A stretch of 64,000 nt of DNA from Trogon surrucura. Taxonomy: Eukaryota; Chordata; Aves; Trogoniformes; Trogonidae. Positions within the stretch are counted from its first letter, which is position 1. Each line of letters starts with the position of its first letter. The notes beneath the pieces were generated by a model, which was not told the origin of the DNA, did not search any database, and saw only the letters and a program-made list of their open reading frames with translations. Made by a program: the position numbers and the translations under genes. The stretch spans positions 170,528,412 to 170,592,411 of the forward strand of contig CM036617.1 of the NCBI GenBank assembly GCA_020746105.1, written 5' to 3'. This document shows, one piece after another, positions 22,388 to 37,300 of this stretch.

Positions 22388-22423
22388 AGAACTACAGGAG
22401 AAAGTCTCGTCTCCTGTAGTTCT
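22388..22423. repeat. Perfect 14-bp inverted repeat (hairpin)
   Basis: Arms 22388-22401 (AGAACTACAGGAGA) and 22410-22423 are exact reverse complements around an 8-base loop. A transcript from either strand would fold into a stable stem. It lies about 430 bases beyond the SNRPF poly(A) signal. No known RNA gene is recognised. Confidence 0.75.
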
Positions 22424-22853
22424 CCACCTTGTATTACACACTAGCCTGTGCTGCAGCATGACTGCCTGACAGCAGAGTACCGACACCAATGCTGAACTGC
22501 ACAGACACATGAATGAAACATCTATTTTCTTTTTGAGTACACAGCTTTGAAGATTTAATTCCTTCCAGCAATCACTTAAATTCAGCTATTTCCCTTGTCA
22601 CTAATTGCATTTGTTGACACTTAAAAGTTGGGGTTTTTCTGTCTGTTTTTCAAATACTCACTTTGCACTCTAATACTTTCAATTTTAAATTTAAATAATT
22701 GCCTGTTCCTCCAGGATTAGTTTTTTTGGGTACCAATAAATGATCGGAGACCTTTTAAAGGGTTGACATCCCACATGTTAAAACACAATGGGGGAAAAAA
22801 GTAAACACCTTATTACAAAATTATGGAAAACCAAAAAAATAAAAAAAAAAAGG

Positions 22854-22859
22854 TTTATT
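22854..22859 (-). promoter_or_regulatory. SNRPF: SNRPF poly(A) signal
   Basis: AATAAA on - (TTTATT on +), about 20 bases after the SNRPF stop codon, followed on - by a T-rich stretch. This would give a very short 3' UTR of roughly 40-50 bases. Confidence 0.6.
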
Positions 22860-22877
22860 TCCAGATATACAAAACAT

Positions 22878-24431
<1,554 letters not shown>

Positions 24432-25099
24432 TCATTGGCCGGGCTGACCGCCCTCCTCCCTTTCCCAACGAATCGTAGGCGGCGCGAGGCTCCTCCGCGG
24501 TGCTGGGCGCCTGAGGCCGCCATCGCGGGGCGAGCGGCGGAGCTGGGCCTGCCGCGTCGCTCAGGCCTGTACGGCCTTTCCTTCCCTCCGCGCTCCCGCA
24601 CGGCTGGCGACCTCCTCGCCACCCCGCAGCTCCACGGCGCCGGTTTCGCCCCTCCCAGGCCGGCGGCAGCAACCTTACTGTGCCTTGAAATGCGGGCGGC
24701 TCGAGCAGCCGCTCTCCCGGCCGGGGGTGGAGGCGCCGTGCGTGGGCGCCGTCCCCAGCAGGGCCTGGCGCACCTCTCACCTCGAGATTTCACAGCGCTG
24801 AGGGCCCTGTCCAGCTCGGCACAGCTCGCCGGGCTGCCTCGCCTTCCGCGGGTGCGTTGCGGCGGGTTGCGGCACGCTGCAGGCCTGTCCCCGCGAGGTG
24901 GCGGTGCCTGACTTTTACCGTGCCGGTGGCACGTACCCGGAGGCTTCTCACAAACTCTCCCGGTGTTACCTGTGGGCTTGGCAGGCGGTGAAAGCTTGGT
25001 GGCGTCGGTTCGTGTTTAAGTTTGCGGATCAGTACGGTTTCGTTACTCCACACGCATGAATAGAAAAACCCCAGAGTGTATAAGATGCGAAAGTGATGT

Positions 25100-25195
25100 C
25101 AGAGAATCACACAATATCGGTTTGGAAGGGACCTCGAAAGATCTCATCTAGTCCAACCCCCTGCCAGAGCAGGATCCTGTAGAGTAGGTGTCCTT
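25100..25195 (-). mobile_element. CR1 LINE 3' fragment
   Basis: On + it begins AGAGAATCACACAATATCGG, then TTTGGAAGGGACC, and continues with the TAGTCCAACCCCCTGCCAGA stretch typical of the CR1 3' end. It is a short, strongly 5'-truncated copy. Confidence 0.88.
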
Positions 25196-28100
25196 GCCAA
25201 TGAGCCCCTTCGATCTCATTTGACTCCCAGGCAAAGAAGTTGCCAGAGCTTTTCTTGCCAGTAGAGAGCATCAGCCTGCTCAGACTCATGAAACATCAGT
25301 ACTGCTCTAACTATAATTTGTGACTCTTAACCTTTGGCAGGCAAATATGCTGAGCCAAAGTTTGTACCATTTACTGATTTGTCACATCTACAATGATGTC
25401 TTCTACTACTTTATGTCTAAAGTCAGCAAATGTGACAGTGTGTATTTATGTACCTGCATGCGGTGCATTCCCTTCATGTTTAAGGTATTGGATGTTGAAT
25501 ATGGAAAATATATATCCAAGAACTAACCTTTCTGTAAGAGAACTATTACATTTTTTGTGCGCTTTACCTTCCAAAGGTCAGTCAAGTGCCATAGTTTTGA
25601 AAGCAAAACAATCATCGTTTGCTTACATCCGAGTGTTTAGTGCTGTTGACGCAACAGCCTTTCTTCTCCACATCCAGACTCACGCACATTGGTTGTGATA
25701 CCTTTATGGATGGGTAGGAGTCAATAAGAATTGGAATCATAACTTTTTAACTAGCATGTATCAAAAGTGCACTCACATACTTGTTTCCATGATCACTAGA
25801 AGCAAGTGTGATTTTCTTTTAGAGTGTATTGTGTGGGTGACAAAGGCAAGATCAAAATTATGATAATAGTCTTTCTGGTAGCAAGACTCACTTTGGGCCA
25901 GCTGAAAGTATCTAAGATTTTTGTAAGGAAGTCTGTGTTAAGACTATGTAGGAAAAGCATGAACAGGAAAAGGTATATATAGCAAAATTTTTCATGCCAC
26001 TTGGAGTAAAGAATAGCTAACTTCAGGTAATAACATGTAGTGTGGCAGAGCACAATGAGCTTAGTGAGTGTGAGTGTCTTGGATGAATTCATACTATGAG
26101 AGTAGTTTTTGCACTTTTCTGATAATTGCCAAGAATAAATATGTATATCTGTGAATGGCAGTATAACAGGTTTGGTATGTTATCTGTAAACAGCACTTCT
26201 TATTTCTACGTATTGAACCAATTTTGATCACAATTTCTCATGGTCATGTTGGGAAAACTTTTTGTTTACCAAGAAATACAGGAGCAATTACATTCAGCTT
26301 TTCATATGCTGCATTCCTCTGACAGATGAGCAAATATTCCAGCCCTGTTGCTATAAAGTTGTCAAAAAACAGAAGAATTTCCCAAGGTCATAGATATCAG
26401 CGCAGAAGTCAGAAAGCAAGAGTGCTTGGCTCTTAGTTTCATAACTGGTGCATGAATTCACGCGTCAGTAATCTCATCAGCTGTAGACTGGGTCTGGAGC
26501 AATTTTGTGTGGTGGTAGGATAGGAAGGAGCACTGAAAGCACAGAATGCGTGACTACATCTGATGTAGTTAACTGGATAACTTGGTTAATCAGGAAATGA
26601 AATAGCTTCTGCTTTTTTTTTTTTCCCCTGTGAGGAATTTGCTGTTTACCTTGTTGACTGAATCAATCTGACTCGGGGACAGTTTGCTTCTGCGGGTCTT
26701 CCTCCTGAACTTCACACAGAGGTGAAGTTCACCTTTTGTCCTCTTTGTATTTCCCCATGTAATAGGGGAAGTAATCATTTGCATTCTTTTCTGTGTTTGG
26801 GCCAGGGTGTTTAGGCTGCTGCTCAACAGGAAATGAACAGGAAAGAGCTTTTGTCATAGATTTATACAAACCTTGGATCTTGGGTGGATGGTTAGGATTT
26901 TCTGTTGTAGCTCAGAGGTGGAAATTTAGCACGACTGCCTACACTGTTCCTAAGGAAGCATGTTAAGCAGCTGGGCATCGACAGCAGCAGTATTTCTGGT
27001 GGAGGGACTCTTAGATGGCGTTATCTGTGTGAGGGCAAATGCTCACTGACATCATTAACACACTGTGTCACTGTAATGCCAGGCAGAGAGGGCTAGCCCC
27101 TCTCCCCTCACATCGCTGAGAGAACGCTGAGCTGCACAGAAGTATTTCCCGATTGAGCCCAGTTTGCTGAGACAGGCGCTCCCTGCAGTAACCCGCTTCT
27201 CCCTGCCTTAAACACATTTCTGAAGGAAACTTTCAAAGCTGCCCCATGTTCCAGTCTGTGGGCTGCACGTTTAGTAACCACCTGCACCTTTGCCTAGTTA
27301 GTGGAAGTCATGTTTTGCTCCGCTGCACTTTTCTCTCACATCAAGCGCATTACTTCTGATATCACACAGTTCATCTCCACAGGAGTAGTAGCAGCGTCAG
27401 CTTTGCCGTCACACCAAAGACACCGTGAGATGGGCACCGGTTGCAATCAGAGAGCTTAAAGCAGCCATGAAGGCACAGCCCTGAATTAAGCGTGGGGAGA
27501 GCTGAGTTAACAAACAGGAAACTCCACCAGGAGACAATACCTTCAATGGACAAGTTTGCATCAAAATAAATCCAGTGTAGCAGCACAGAGTTGGCCCTGC
27601 TGTGTGACAAATGAACCTCAACTTCTGCTTCGGTTGGGTCCATACTTGATAAAGCTATGTGAGAACCTGCTGCTCTCCACATACAAATCTGTTCCAGGTG
27701 ACGATGTGCCACCTTCCTTCCTCACCCTGGCCAGACTTCCAGACCACAGGATCTGGTTCTTGAAAATGTTAGATGATGCAATGCCTCAGTCTAAGCTAGA
27801 CAGCTGTTAAGCAGCCTTGTGCATACCAGGAGTTGATTTCAGACAAGCTCTCTATTTTAACTGCTCGGGGATGCAGTGGTTGTGACTCTCATAGACCTAG
27901 AAGGATTTTGAGGCTGTGTGTACCCTTGGAAAGTTTTGCTGCTGTAGCAATACTGCTGAAATGTGATGAGGATCTAGGACTCAGGGCAAATCTTGCTATG
28001 AAATAAATTTATTTTTCCTTAAGCAATAGGCACGTGGGAAGATTTGCCATAATAAATCGTACTGAAATTTGCTCTTGGCCACAGATTTTCTCTAGAAAGT

Positions 28101-31100
28101 ATCTGATGAAATTTTATCTAAAAATCTTTTTTCAATAAGAAATGCAAATTTTTTTATTATGTGTATCAGGTCTTGGTGACTTGGAAACTGCTAGGGCCTT
28201 CACAGGAGGATAATCCTGGCCTTCTGGGGCGATACCAGTTTATCTTCAAGCACTACTTTCAGAGAGATCTCTACCAGTGAAACATCTTTCCGCTCTCTAT
28301 TGATGGTTTGTCATTTCAATAACACTGTCTTTAGTCAGATCTCCCTGAATGAGGCAATAGCCACCCACCACAGATCTTCACCATCCATCAAGGCTGGAAT
28401 CCAGTAGATAGTGACATCAGGCTTCAGAGGAGCAGAAGTCTGTAATTTCTCTCTGAGATCCTCATCAACCAAACTGAAGCCAAGCTGTGCTACAGGGGTG
28501 GACACATGGAATCCAAGTGCCAGGAACGACAAAACTGATTAGCCTGTTGCAGGTTTCATCCAAGTAATGTATTTCTTGCTTCACACTGCCGCGTTTACAT
28601 CTCAGTGTAAGACTGTAGCCTAGAATAGGTGTTTGGTCTTGCTAAACAACACTTGGAACCAGCTGAAGGCAAGGACACAGGGAACCACAAAAAACAAGAG
28701 TCCTGCAATGGACTCTGCATTCCTGGTGGTGGCTGACCTAGCAGTGCGTGGAAATGTGAGATACAAAAGTCTGTTTGAGGTGGACTTGCCCAGTAAAGCA
28801 GAGACCGTGCTGTGAGGGACTCTCAGTGCAGGAGGCAGAGGTGAAGGTGGGAAGATGAAAACGGAGTGTTTCTTCTTGGCTAGAGGATTTATGTGCAGTT
28901 GCAGATAAACATGGTGCCTTTTCTCCACAGAGAATTGTCGATGTAAAGTAAGAATTGGGGGTTGCAGGTATATGCTTAACCAAAGCCCAGGTCTTGCTGG
29001 AGTCACAAAAGTCTGTTGCCCTCCCCCCCCCTCCAAAGAGGTCTGCCAGAGTGGCTCTGCTGTGAACCTGTCACCAGGCTGGGCTGTGCTGGCGGGAAGG
29101 GGCACGAGATGGGTGTTGTACAGAAATTACAGGAACATTACAGCCTCCTTTTATGCATATTGAAACCTTTATTTGTTTGTGTAAATAGGATTCATGCAAA
29201 TTATGCAGCTACACTAAAAGGAGGCCCTTTAAGAATGTGTCTCTGGAAACAGACTTCTTTGCCAAGAAATAATGGGACTTCCTTAATTATCAGCTGTTAT
29301 CTTCTGGTTTTGGCAAACTTTTGTTGCTTTATGTGCTGTTTCTTTTATGCTTTGACATTAATGAATTGGAATTGAAATTATGTGCCGAGGAAAACAAAGT
29401 GATCTGTATAAATAAAACAGCATTCTTGTGTGTGTCAAAAAGGGGGGGGATCAAGCATTGTGCAGAAGGAATTTGGAAACTGTGCTTTCACACAAACATC
29501 TTAATGGAAACTAATAGCTGGCTCAGCTGGCTCCCAATCACAGAAGTGATTCAAGACTTGGTGTTTTGAGAAATCTGTCTGAGCAGAGCCCAGAAAATCT
29601 GGCTGGTGTTGAAGGCTCTGTGTTAAGTAGCAAGCTGTATTTTAACAGAGGAGCTCATCTGCTTCTTCACTTGTCCTTCTGCTTCCAGTCATGGCTGAAA
29701 TTCCAGCAGTGGTGGTACAAACCTTACAGTAGTTTCTAAGCCTTAATGATCTTTTATTCATGCTGAAGCCCTCTTGGCCAAATTGTTTTCCTGACAGAGG
29801 AAACTCATTTTTAACAGTGCATCTTGTGAGGGCAGAGGAGAAGAAGGAGTTCTTAGACAACAGAGCAGTGGGATGGATACATGAGTCACCAGGGGACAGG
29901 TGGTCAAGAGAGGCTAAATGTTGTACAAGAGATTCCCTCACCTTTTCAGAGAAAAAGCAGAAGGAAACTAGGCAGAGATGAGAAAGTAAGAGAGATAAAT
30001 GCTGCTGGCTTAAAAGAAAGAGCTAAATGCAATATTCCTGAACATCTCAGAAGACTGTTGGAGCCCAAGCAATACTCTGGAGACAAGACAGAGAAATAGG
30101 AGCCCAGGTCTCAAAGAAAGCCCTCAGTCATCAAGGCTGACTAGCAGCTATAGGGACAAATATGTCCTGAACTCCTTCTGTTACACTGTGAGGCTTTATT
30201 AATTACACTGTGTGGTTTTATTAATTTGAACAGATGCATCTGTTCTTGTGATAGCCTAAAGGAAGAGTGGTTTGGGCTTGGACCCTCTGCAAAGTTCTCT
30301 GGGTTATTTGCTGTTTGTACTTCTCCTAGGGAAGCCAAAGCTGGTCTTAGGGCAGCTGGGCCAAAAAGTTATTTCCAGGAAGGACCTGAAGATGGAAAAA
30401 AAACCCAACCCTCCGTGCTCTGAAAATGTTCCAGAGGTGACGACTGCGTTTCGTGTTTGAATTGAACCTGAGCCCAGGGCCCACATCTCAGCTGGGAGGC
30501 AGCGATCGCTGCCCTGCGTCTGAGACCAGTGACTCCTGCCTCTCTGCTAAACTAGTGGTCCTTTCATGAGAGCCTCTCAAGGACCAGAGTGTTGTGGGGA
30601 TCTACTGTAAAGTCAAATGTGTGAGTACAACCTACCCCATGGAGCAGAGCGGAGGAAAACTTTCATGCAGACAGTTTCTGGTCAGCTTCCAGAGCCTTGG
30701 AGCATCTCATTGCCTGCCTGAAGCAGGCAGGAGTCCAAGCTTGTGTGGGTGGGCAAGCTTTTCTCCAACCCCACAAACTCCATGGGCTTAGCCTACCCAA
30801 GATAGGAAGGGTTAAAGGGACCAGGAATTAACTGTGGGGACCGGATGCCCAAGGCAGACAGCACAAAAGACTGTGACATACTCAGGGCAAAAGTAACTAA
30901 AAATCCCATGGTTCGACATGCATCATCTGATACAAATCCAAGAGAGAGAGCGTGGCACTAGCTGTTTATACTGTTTATGCTGGTTTTATGCCAATTGTCC
31001 CCAAATTACCAGTGGCCTGACTTTCATGCTTCTTGGGGCAGTGCCCAGCTGTGTGCGCTGGGTGCAGTGTGTCACCACAGAAATGTCTTTCTTCAGAATG

Positions 31101-31249
31101 CTTTGAGAGTTCAGTAAGTTGGAGGTTTGGCCAGCCAAGTTTCCACTTCACTGTGTCAATGGCAATGGTGCTCACTGAGAGCAGCTCTACCTGCTTCCTT
31201 TCTACCCAGGAGGCCATTGGTGTGCTGGTGTTCCCTTGTCACGAGTGAT

Positions 31250-31363
31250 TAATGCTTTATATTGACATTTAGTTTGCCATTTCTGACTTTGCTTTGCTGA
31301 GTACTCTAATGCTTTATATTGACATTTAGTTTGCCATTTCTGACTTTGCTTTGCTGAGTACTC
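31250..31363. repeat. Two-copy tandem duplication of a 57-bp unit
   Basis: Unit 31250-31306 (starting TAATGCTTTATATTGACATT) is repeated without visible change at 31307-31363. Identity of the two copies points to a recent duplication or repeat-length variation. Confidence 0.92.
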
Positions 31364-34300
31364 TGTTAGATTTCTTATACAACTGTTACTTGTTTTCCCC
31401 AAGGGTTGGAGCTGGCCTCTCTCTTTGCCCAGCAGGTGTGGTACCATGTCCTGCTTGGGCACCAAGAGCCTGGAGAGCCACGACAAGCAGGTTTAGTGCT
31501 TCCAGTGGTGCACTGACAATTTCTGATGCTCCTTCCACATCCTAGGTGACCTGGCTTCACTGCCCTACTGGTCCCTTCAGGTCCATTTTTATTCTTATGA
31601 CAGCCACTATTACCTGTCTATCCTGGGACACAGGTGGCCTCAGCAGCATAACATGGACATTTGCCTCCGTTTGGTACCTTCCTTCTTCACCATTTGGTGC
31701 CTTCCATTTCAGAGCAGTGTCTTCTCTGTGACACTTCACACCACAGGTATTGGGAGGGACCAAATAGGGGAGCAGGGGCTGTTCTTGTAATAGGGCCCAG
31801 AGCACCACACTTCTGCCCAGGAGTGTATTAACAAACACACTTGGCAAGGGGAGGTACTGACCAGACGAGTGAAGAGAAGATCAGATCTTGACCATATTGT
31901 TTACTGCATTGCAGGATAGAGATACTTGAGCTAGTTTGGGTAATAAAAACAATTGGAAAAAAGCTTGCTTCTCTGCTAACAAACATGCAACTATGATAAT
32001 TTGGAGGATTAGGGTATGTTCATGGGTTAGTTGTGGCCACATTTCAGCTGATTGACACAAGCATAGCGAAAGGTGTGTCATTAACAAAGATAATTTATTG
32101 TGACACTCAAGTCTTTGCTCCAAAGCTCACAGAATCACAGAATCAGTATCATTTTTCCGGAAGAAACATGTTATTTTTTTTTAAACAAGAGAAAAGCACC
32201 ATTCTTGGAAATGACCTTCTTGGCTGAAATTTTCGTGAAAAATATCAGCTTGGTGCAGATATTTCCTGCTTCCAGGAAAGCTTTTCTAGAGATCTGCCTC
32301 CTGTAAATGTTTATGCAAACAGTTAAATGCTGCCAAAGTTACAAGCTGTTAAGAAGGACGAGCTTAGAATGGGAAACAGTGAAACCTTAATAATTGCAAT
32401 GATAATTTCAATTAATAAGCAGATGCATTTAATATGGATTTTATATAATAAATACTAGCTTAGATAGGAAACTACTATGTCTTTTTTTTTTTTTTTCCTG
32501 GACAATAAATGTAGATTTAGCATATCCATGCATGATGTTGAATATTTTCTCACAAATGTTGTATTTCTGAATTTATCCTAAGGTTGGTTGATCAGTTGTA
32601 GGTTACAATGGACTGGTATTGATGTTCCTTTCATATAATGCTTCACATAAGGCAAGTGACCACTTGTTTTGGCATTGTAAAAGGTATGTCATTAGTAGGA
32701 AAAGGGCTAGTTCATACCTGTGACACTTTATGGATTTACATGCTTCTGTGAATTGGACAAAAATCACTTCAGCCCGTCTGTGGTTTTTTGGGTTCTTGCT
32801 TTAAATGTTCAAGAAGCTCATATTTTTTTTCCTCTGGGAAAAGAAGTCTAGAGGATTAAATGATGCAGTTAAAGATTTATTTAACAATAGACATCAAATC
32901 CACAGCTAAACAATCTTGTTTAAGTTTAATTTGCAATACTGCCGTGTTGAGACTCCAAGAATTTTAATGGAGGTATGACTTTAGATTAAGTATCTGATAA
33001 GATAATTCATGATGGAGTCGAGTGGATGGCAGTTCCTGTGCCCCTCTGAACTGGGCTGTCCAAGGAGAAGCCCAGTTACAGCAATGGATGACAGTGCTTC
33101 TGTCCCAGCTCTGGGACACCAGCTCCCATCAGAAGACCCTGGCAGACGCTTTACCCATCTGGGAGATAAGAGTGGCTGGAAACCTGACCACCATGACACT
33201 TGTTCACCATTTAATAATTAGCTGAATTTAGATATGTGGAGGGCTTTTCCCACAGGCCATGTTGATAATGACCTTTGTCATACGGCTCTGCTCTTTGTGG
33301 TGTTTGGGGAGCAACACCAGACTTAAGGACCTGTATGTTGTGAGGTGTATTTGAGTTTACATATATATATAACTGATCTCTATTCCTCTAGTACATTATT
33401 CATACAATAGGTTTTCTTTATGGGTCCATTACTTGCAGGGCTAAACTTGGCAGAATTTCCAGGAGTTTATACTGAGAATAAAAAGTTAATTTGTATGAAA
33501 TTGGATTGTTGTTTTTTTTTCCCCTGGGTAGTCAGCATCGGTCAATTAAGTATAGATGGAAAATATTGCAGATGAGCTTTTCTAATGCTGAGCAAATACT
33601 TGAGCGTATGATAGCTTATACAAATGAAAAACATAACGGTTTCAATGTTGCCAAGTCGAGTCCAGCCTCATATAATGAGCTAAAAGGTGCAAGCTAAGCA
33701 CATTGGTTGGAGCTGTGATGTCTTTAGCAAATGAGAGAAATTGAATACCTTTTGCCTGCATAACCTTTGCCTTCATTGGTTTTGCTTTATTCACATTTGG
33801 AGGTACACATCATCTCCAAGTGCTTTTAAATAGCAGCAGGATGGAAGTAATGACTGCTCTTTCAAGGACAGAATGCCCCCGAGTTCCGTGAGAACTGGAT
33901 GCTAAATTATACTAAAAAGTCATAGAGCACACGTGACTTGGACCCGAGTTGTACATCTGAAATGTTGTTGCAATGAAAAGCATCACTTAATGATTTTTTA
34001 TCATTATTTATTACAAAGGCAAATCCATTTTATACCATTTTAAAATATGTTTCACTTTCCATTTTTTCTCCGATTTAATACTCACGTATATAGATACTCA
34101 TATATACGTCAGAACAGTGCAGATGATCCCATGCATATTAACATATATTCATGTGGTACACATCATATGTATATATACAGTATCTTACTTACTAATGACT
34201 GTTTTATTTCAGACATCAGAAAAACGTGGGATTCTGCTGTGCTTGAGAGCACTGACTACATTCACAATGGTGAACAGATTAACTGTTTAGTTGCAGGTAT

Positions 34301-37300
34301 CAAGGTTGTCACTCAAACTGGCAGCACCTCAGAATAGCTAAAGCTTATCAAAAATTGTCTGAATTGGAAATGACAGCCATACATGCATGAATGCGTCTGT
34401 ATGGCTGGAAGATTGTTGAAGTGTGAAGTGAAGAAGTTCATTTCAGTTTATTTTTTATGATAATTACAGTATTTCATGAGGGAACATTGACTTGCCACAT
34501 GATAAATACAAGGGGAAACAGAAAGAAACTTCATTCTCTTATCATCTTTGTCTCCCAAAGGTCACCACATTTGAACAAAGCATATTTATTTCATTCCTTA
34601 TGCATTTACGTAGCCATTTACTGTACTCTGTATAAGTGAAGCAGAATAATTTTTTTGCGAGACTAATTAAAAGTTGCATGGTAGAAAATGTTTTTGTGAT
34701 CACACCACCGTAACGAAATTGAGCTGTCTTTACTGACGTGTGTTCCATTTACTGGACTTTTAAAACATATTTCCCACACTTCCAGCAGATCATTGTTTTT
34801 TAAGAGCAAAAACATAGTGAAGATTTTCATCCTGAGCAAAGTAATATCCTTAATGAACATATTTAGAAAAAAAAAATCGTGGCAATTTATCTCATCTTCA
34901 GTCTATTTGCTGTATGGCTTTATACTGCTTCCTACCTCTAGAGCATCTTAGAAAAGTTCCATGTCAAATCAAGAACAACTAAATTGCCTCTGAAACTATA
35001 GGATCGATGCATAAAGTTTATTTATTTCCATCTGAGTGGCATTACAGTCTCCTTCAGTCCCAGAATAAAGTACCAACCAGGCAATTTTACCACATTCTAC
35101 ATTTCAGATCCCATGTGGAATAAACATTTAGTGAATGGAAGAGGCCATTAATTTCGTTATGTGATTTCATCATAGACTGTTAATGGAACTGAGGGTTGCA
35201 GTGAGAAAGCCTGGAGGTTTTAGCATGACAAATGGACAAAAGTAAGCCTTTATTTAAAAAAAAAAATTAAATTGCATTCCTCCAAGTTAGCTCAAACCAC
35301 AGATAATTCTTCCCAAAGACTGCCATAGATGGGGACAGGACGTAGTTCTGCGGCTGATGTTTTTGAGGATAAAATGGTCTGCCGAAGAAAAGAGAAGGTC
35401 CAGTTTTTACCGGCACAATACTCCAAAATGCACACCTGGCTCCCACAGAGAATTTGTGAAGTTTTCTTTTTCAAGTGTTATATGCCTAATTTAAATGCAA
35501 AAATTAATACTGTCTGGGTATACACCTAAAGGTGACCACTGCATCTGAACTGGCCAGTGTTGATAATAGCGGAGACTCGTGCTACGCCCCAGAAGACTAA
35601 AACGTGGCAGTTTTGATGCACTCTGTCATTATAGGCATAGGGTCGGGGACCAGTCTGTCCCCTGCTGCTACTGGCCCAGCAAGTGGCCTTTAGCAAGTCG
35701 TGAAACTGCCGTTTGCGAAGCAGAGATTTTTTTTATTATTCTGACCATCATTGTGCTGTTTTACTGATGTTACGATAGCACCTGGAAGATTTACACAAGA
35801 CTGAGGCTCTGTGCTTTGAGGCACCTGGCAACCATGAAGAGGGTTCCCTGCAGATACATCACACCATGGGTGGGGAAAAGGAAATGTCATTTAAAAGGTG
35901 CAGAATGGAAGTAAGAAAGATAACCCTTAACATTCTACCTGCCATTCAGGAAGAGAAAAAGGCATTGCGAGGCTCCATTAGCTTTTCCTTGCAAAGCTGT
36001 GTCTAAACTGTGACCCATACACATATTTTTCCCTGCTCGGTGGCTGACCCCAAGAGGAAAGACGAAATGCCTCCTTTTCCAAATGCGTGCAAATGGCTCT
36101 GAGATATGGATAGATATGGGATTGTCAACTCCAATTAGCTGGTGCAGTGACCTACTGTACTTCTCTTCTATAGGTATTACAAAAGCCGTTCCGCCCATGA
36201 ATTAGGCGTCGGTGAGAAGCTGAATTTAAGCCCACTATTGTATGGGAATGTCCACTCCGCTTTGCCACACTAAAGACATTCAGGCAGGCAGAACACCCTC
36301 CGCCGACTCATTAGGGCTTACATTAGAGGCAAACTCGCTGCGCTCGCCATGAACCCACAGCGCTCTCTTGAATGGTAGCCCTTGGTGGATGCTTGCAGGG
36401 CAGGCCGGTTCCCACAGCACCCCGCTGATCCCCTGTGAACAGATTCGCAGCTCCCCGCTGGCTGCAGAAATGGATTGCTTGCCCCATCCTCACCCGCCAC
36501 TGACAGCCCTCATAATAATAACCTGCCCAGGAGGCGAGGGACGGTGACGGGTTTCTGACAACTCATTAGCCTGAGATACGGTCAGTTCCTGCCGGGGATC
36601 GCCACCACCACCACAGAGGGAGCGGGACGATGCCATGCAACACCGGTCGGGCCTGTTTGGGGCCATCCTTACCTAAAAAAGTTACTTGCATCCTCAGAAA
36701 GGAGTGCCTGAAGAGGGTGACTTCGTGAAGAATCCTGAGGGAGGAAAAAACAGAAAAATTTGCAGTGCAAGAAGAGCTGAGGAGAGAAATGAGGCCAGCA
36801 GAGGGTCGTATGATACTATGTTGAAGCAACAGCTGCTTAGAGGGCTAAGAGTCTGCCCTGGACTTAGGCAGCCACATACACATCATCTACCCTGGAAGCA
36901 GCAGTTCAGCTCTGAGGTCCTGGGTCTGATTTCTGTAGCACTTTCTCTCTTCCTCTGTTGGCTTCGACATCGTGATCAAGGCATCAGTCCGGGAAAAGGT
37001 ATCAACAAAAGAACCGGGAAGACTCAATTAAATATTGCTTTTCACTGTTTTCTGCAGTTTGTCTTTAAAATCCAAGTGCATCGAACTACCCTGCGATTTT
37101 TTGGCCCAGTCAAGAACTATGCGTGAGATCCTACCCACTCCCCTGTGTCACTGGAGTGGTAGACAGGGCACTTCTGAGTCTGGCAGAAATGTTCTCAGGG
37201 TGTAACTGGTCTATGAAAACCATCATCTGGAAGTTTCTTAGGCTGGTTCAGCAGGAGAGAACATGAAAGGCTGTCCACGAAGAACCATTTTTTTTCTGGC

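Larger units (their letters stand above)
18831..22850. other. AMDHD1-SNRPF intergenic stretch
   Basis: About 4 kb separates the AMDHD1 promoter from the SNRPF 3' end. In human this interval holds CCDC38 on the opposite strand to both genes. No CCDC38-like coding sequence is recognisable on +. The stretch holds an unidentified reading frame on - (19609-19990) and a perfect inverted repeat (22388-22423). The rest shows nothing I can name. Confidence 0.5.

Noticed and set aside
27371-27712. 113-codon frame on -
   Set aside because: Not recognised, and no supporting splice sites or conservation that can be judged by eye.
28620-29105. 161-codon frame on -
   Set aside because: No recognisable motif, no splice or promoter context, overlapped by other chance frames.
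32128-32152. Possible CR1 tail (CACAGAATCACAGAATC)
   Set aside because: Only the terminal octamer-like repeat is present and no CR1 body follows, so it cannot be separated from chance or a tiny remnant.
36686-37126. 146-codon frame on +
   Set aside because: Composition and context look like chance; no domain or partner exon could be found.
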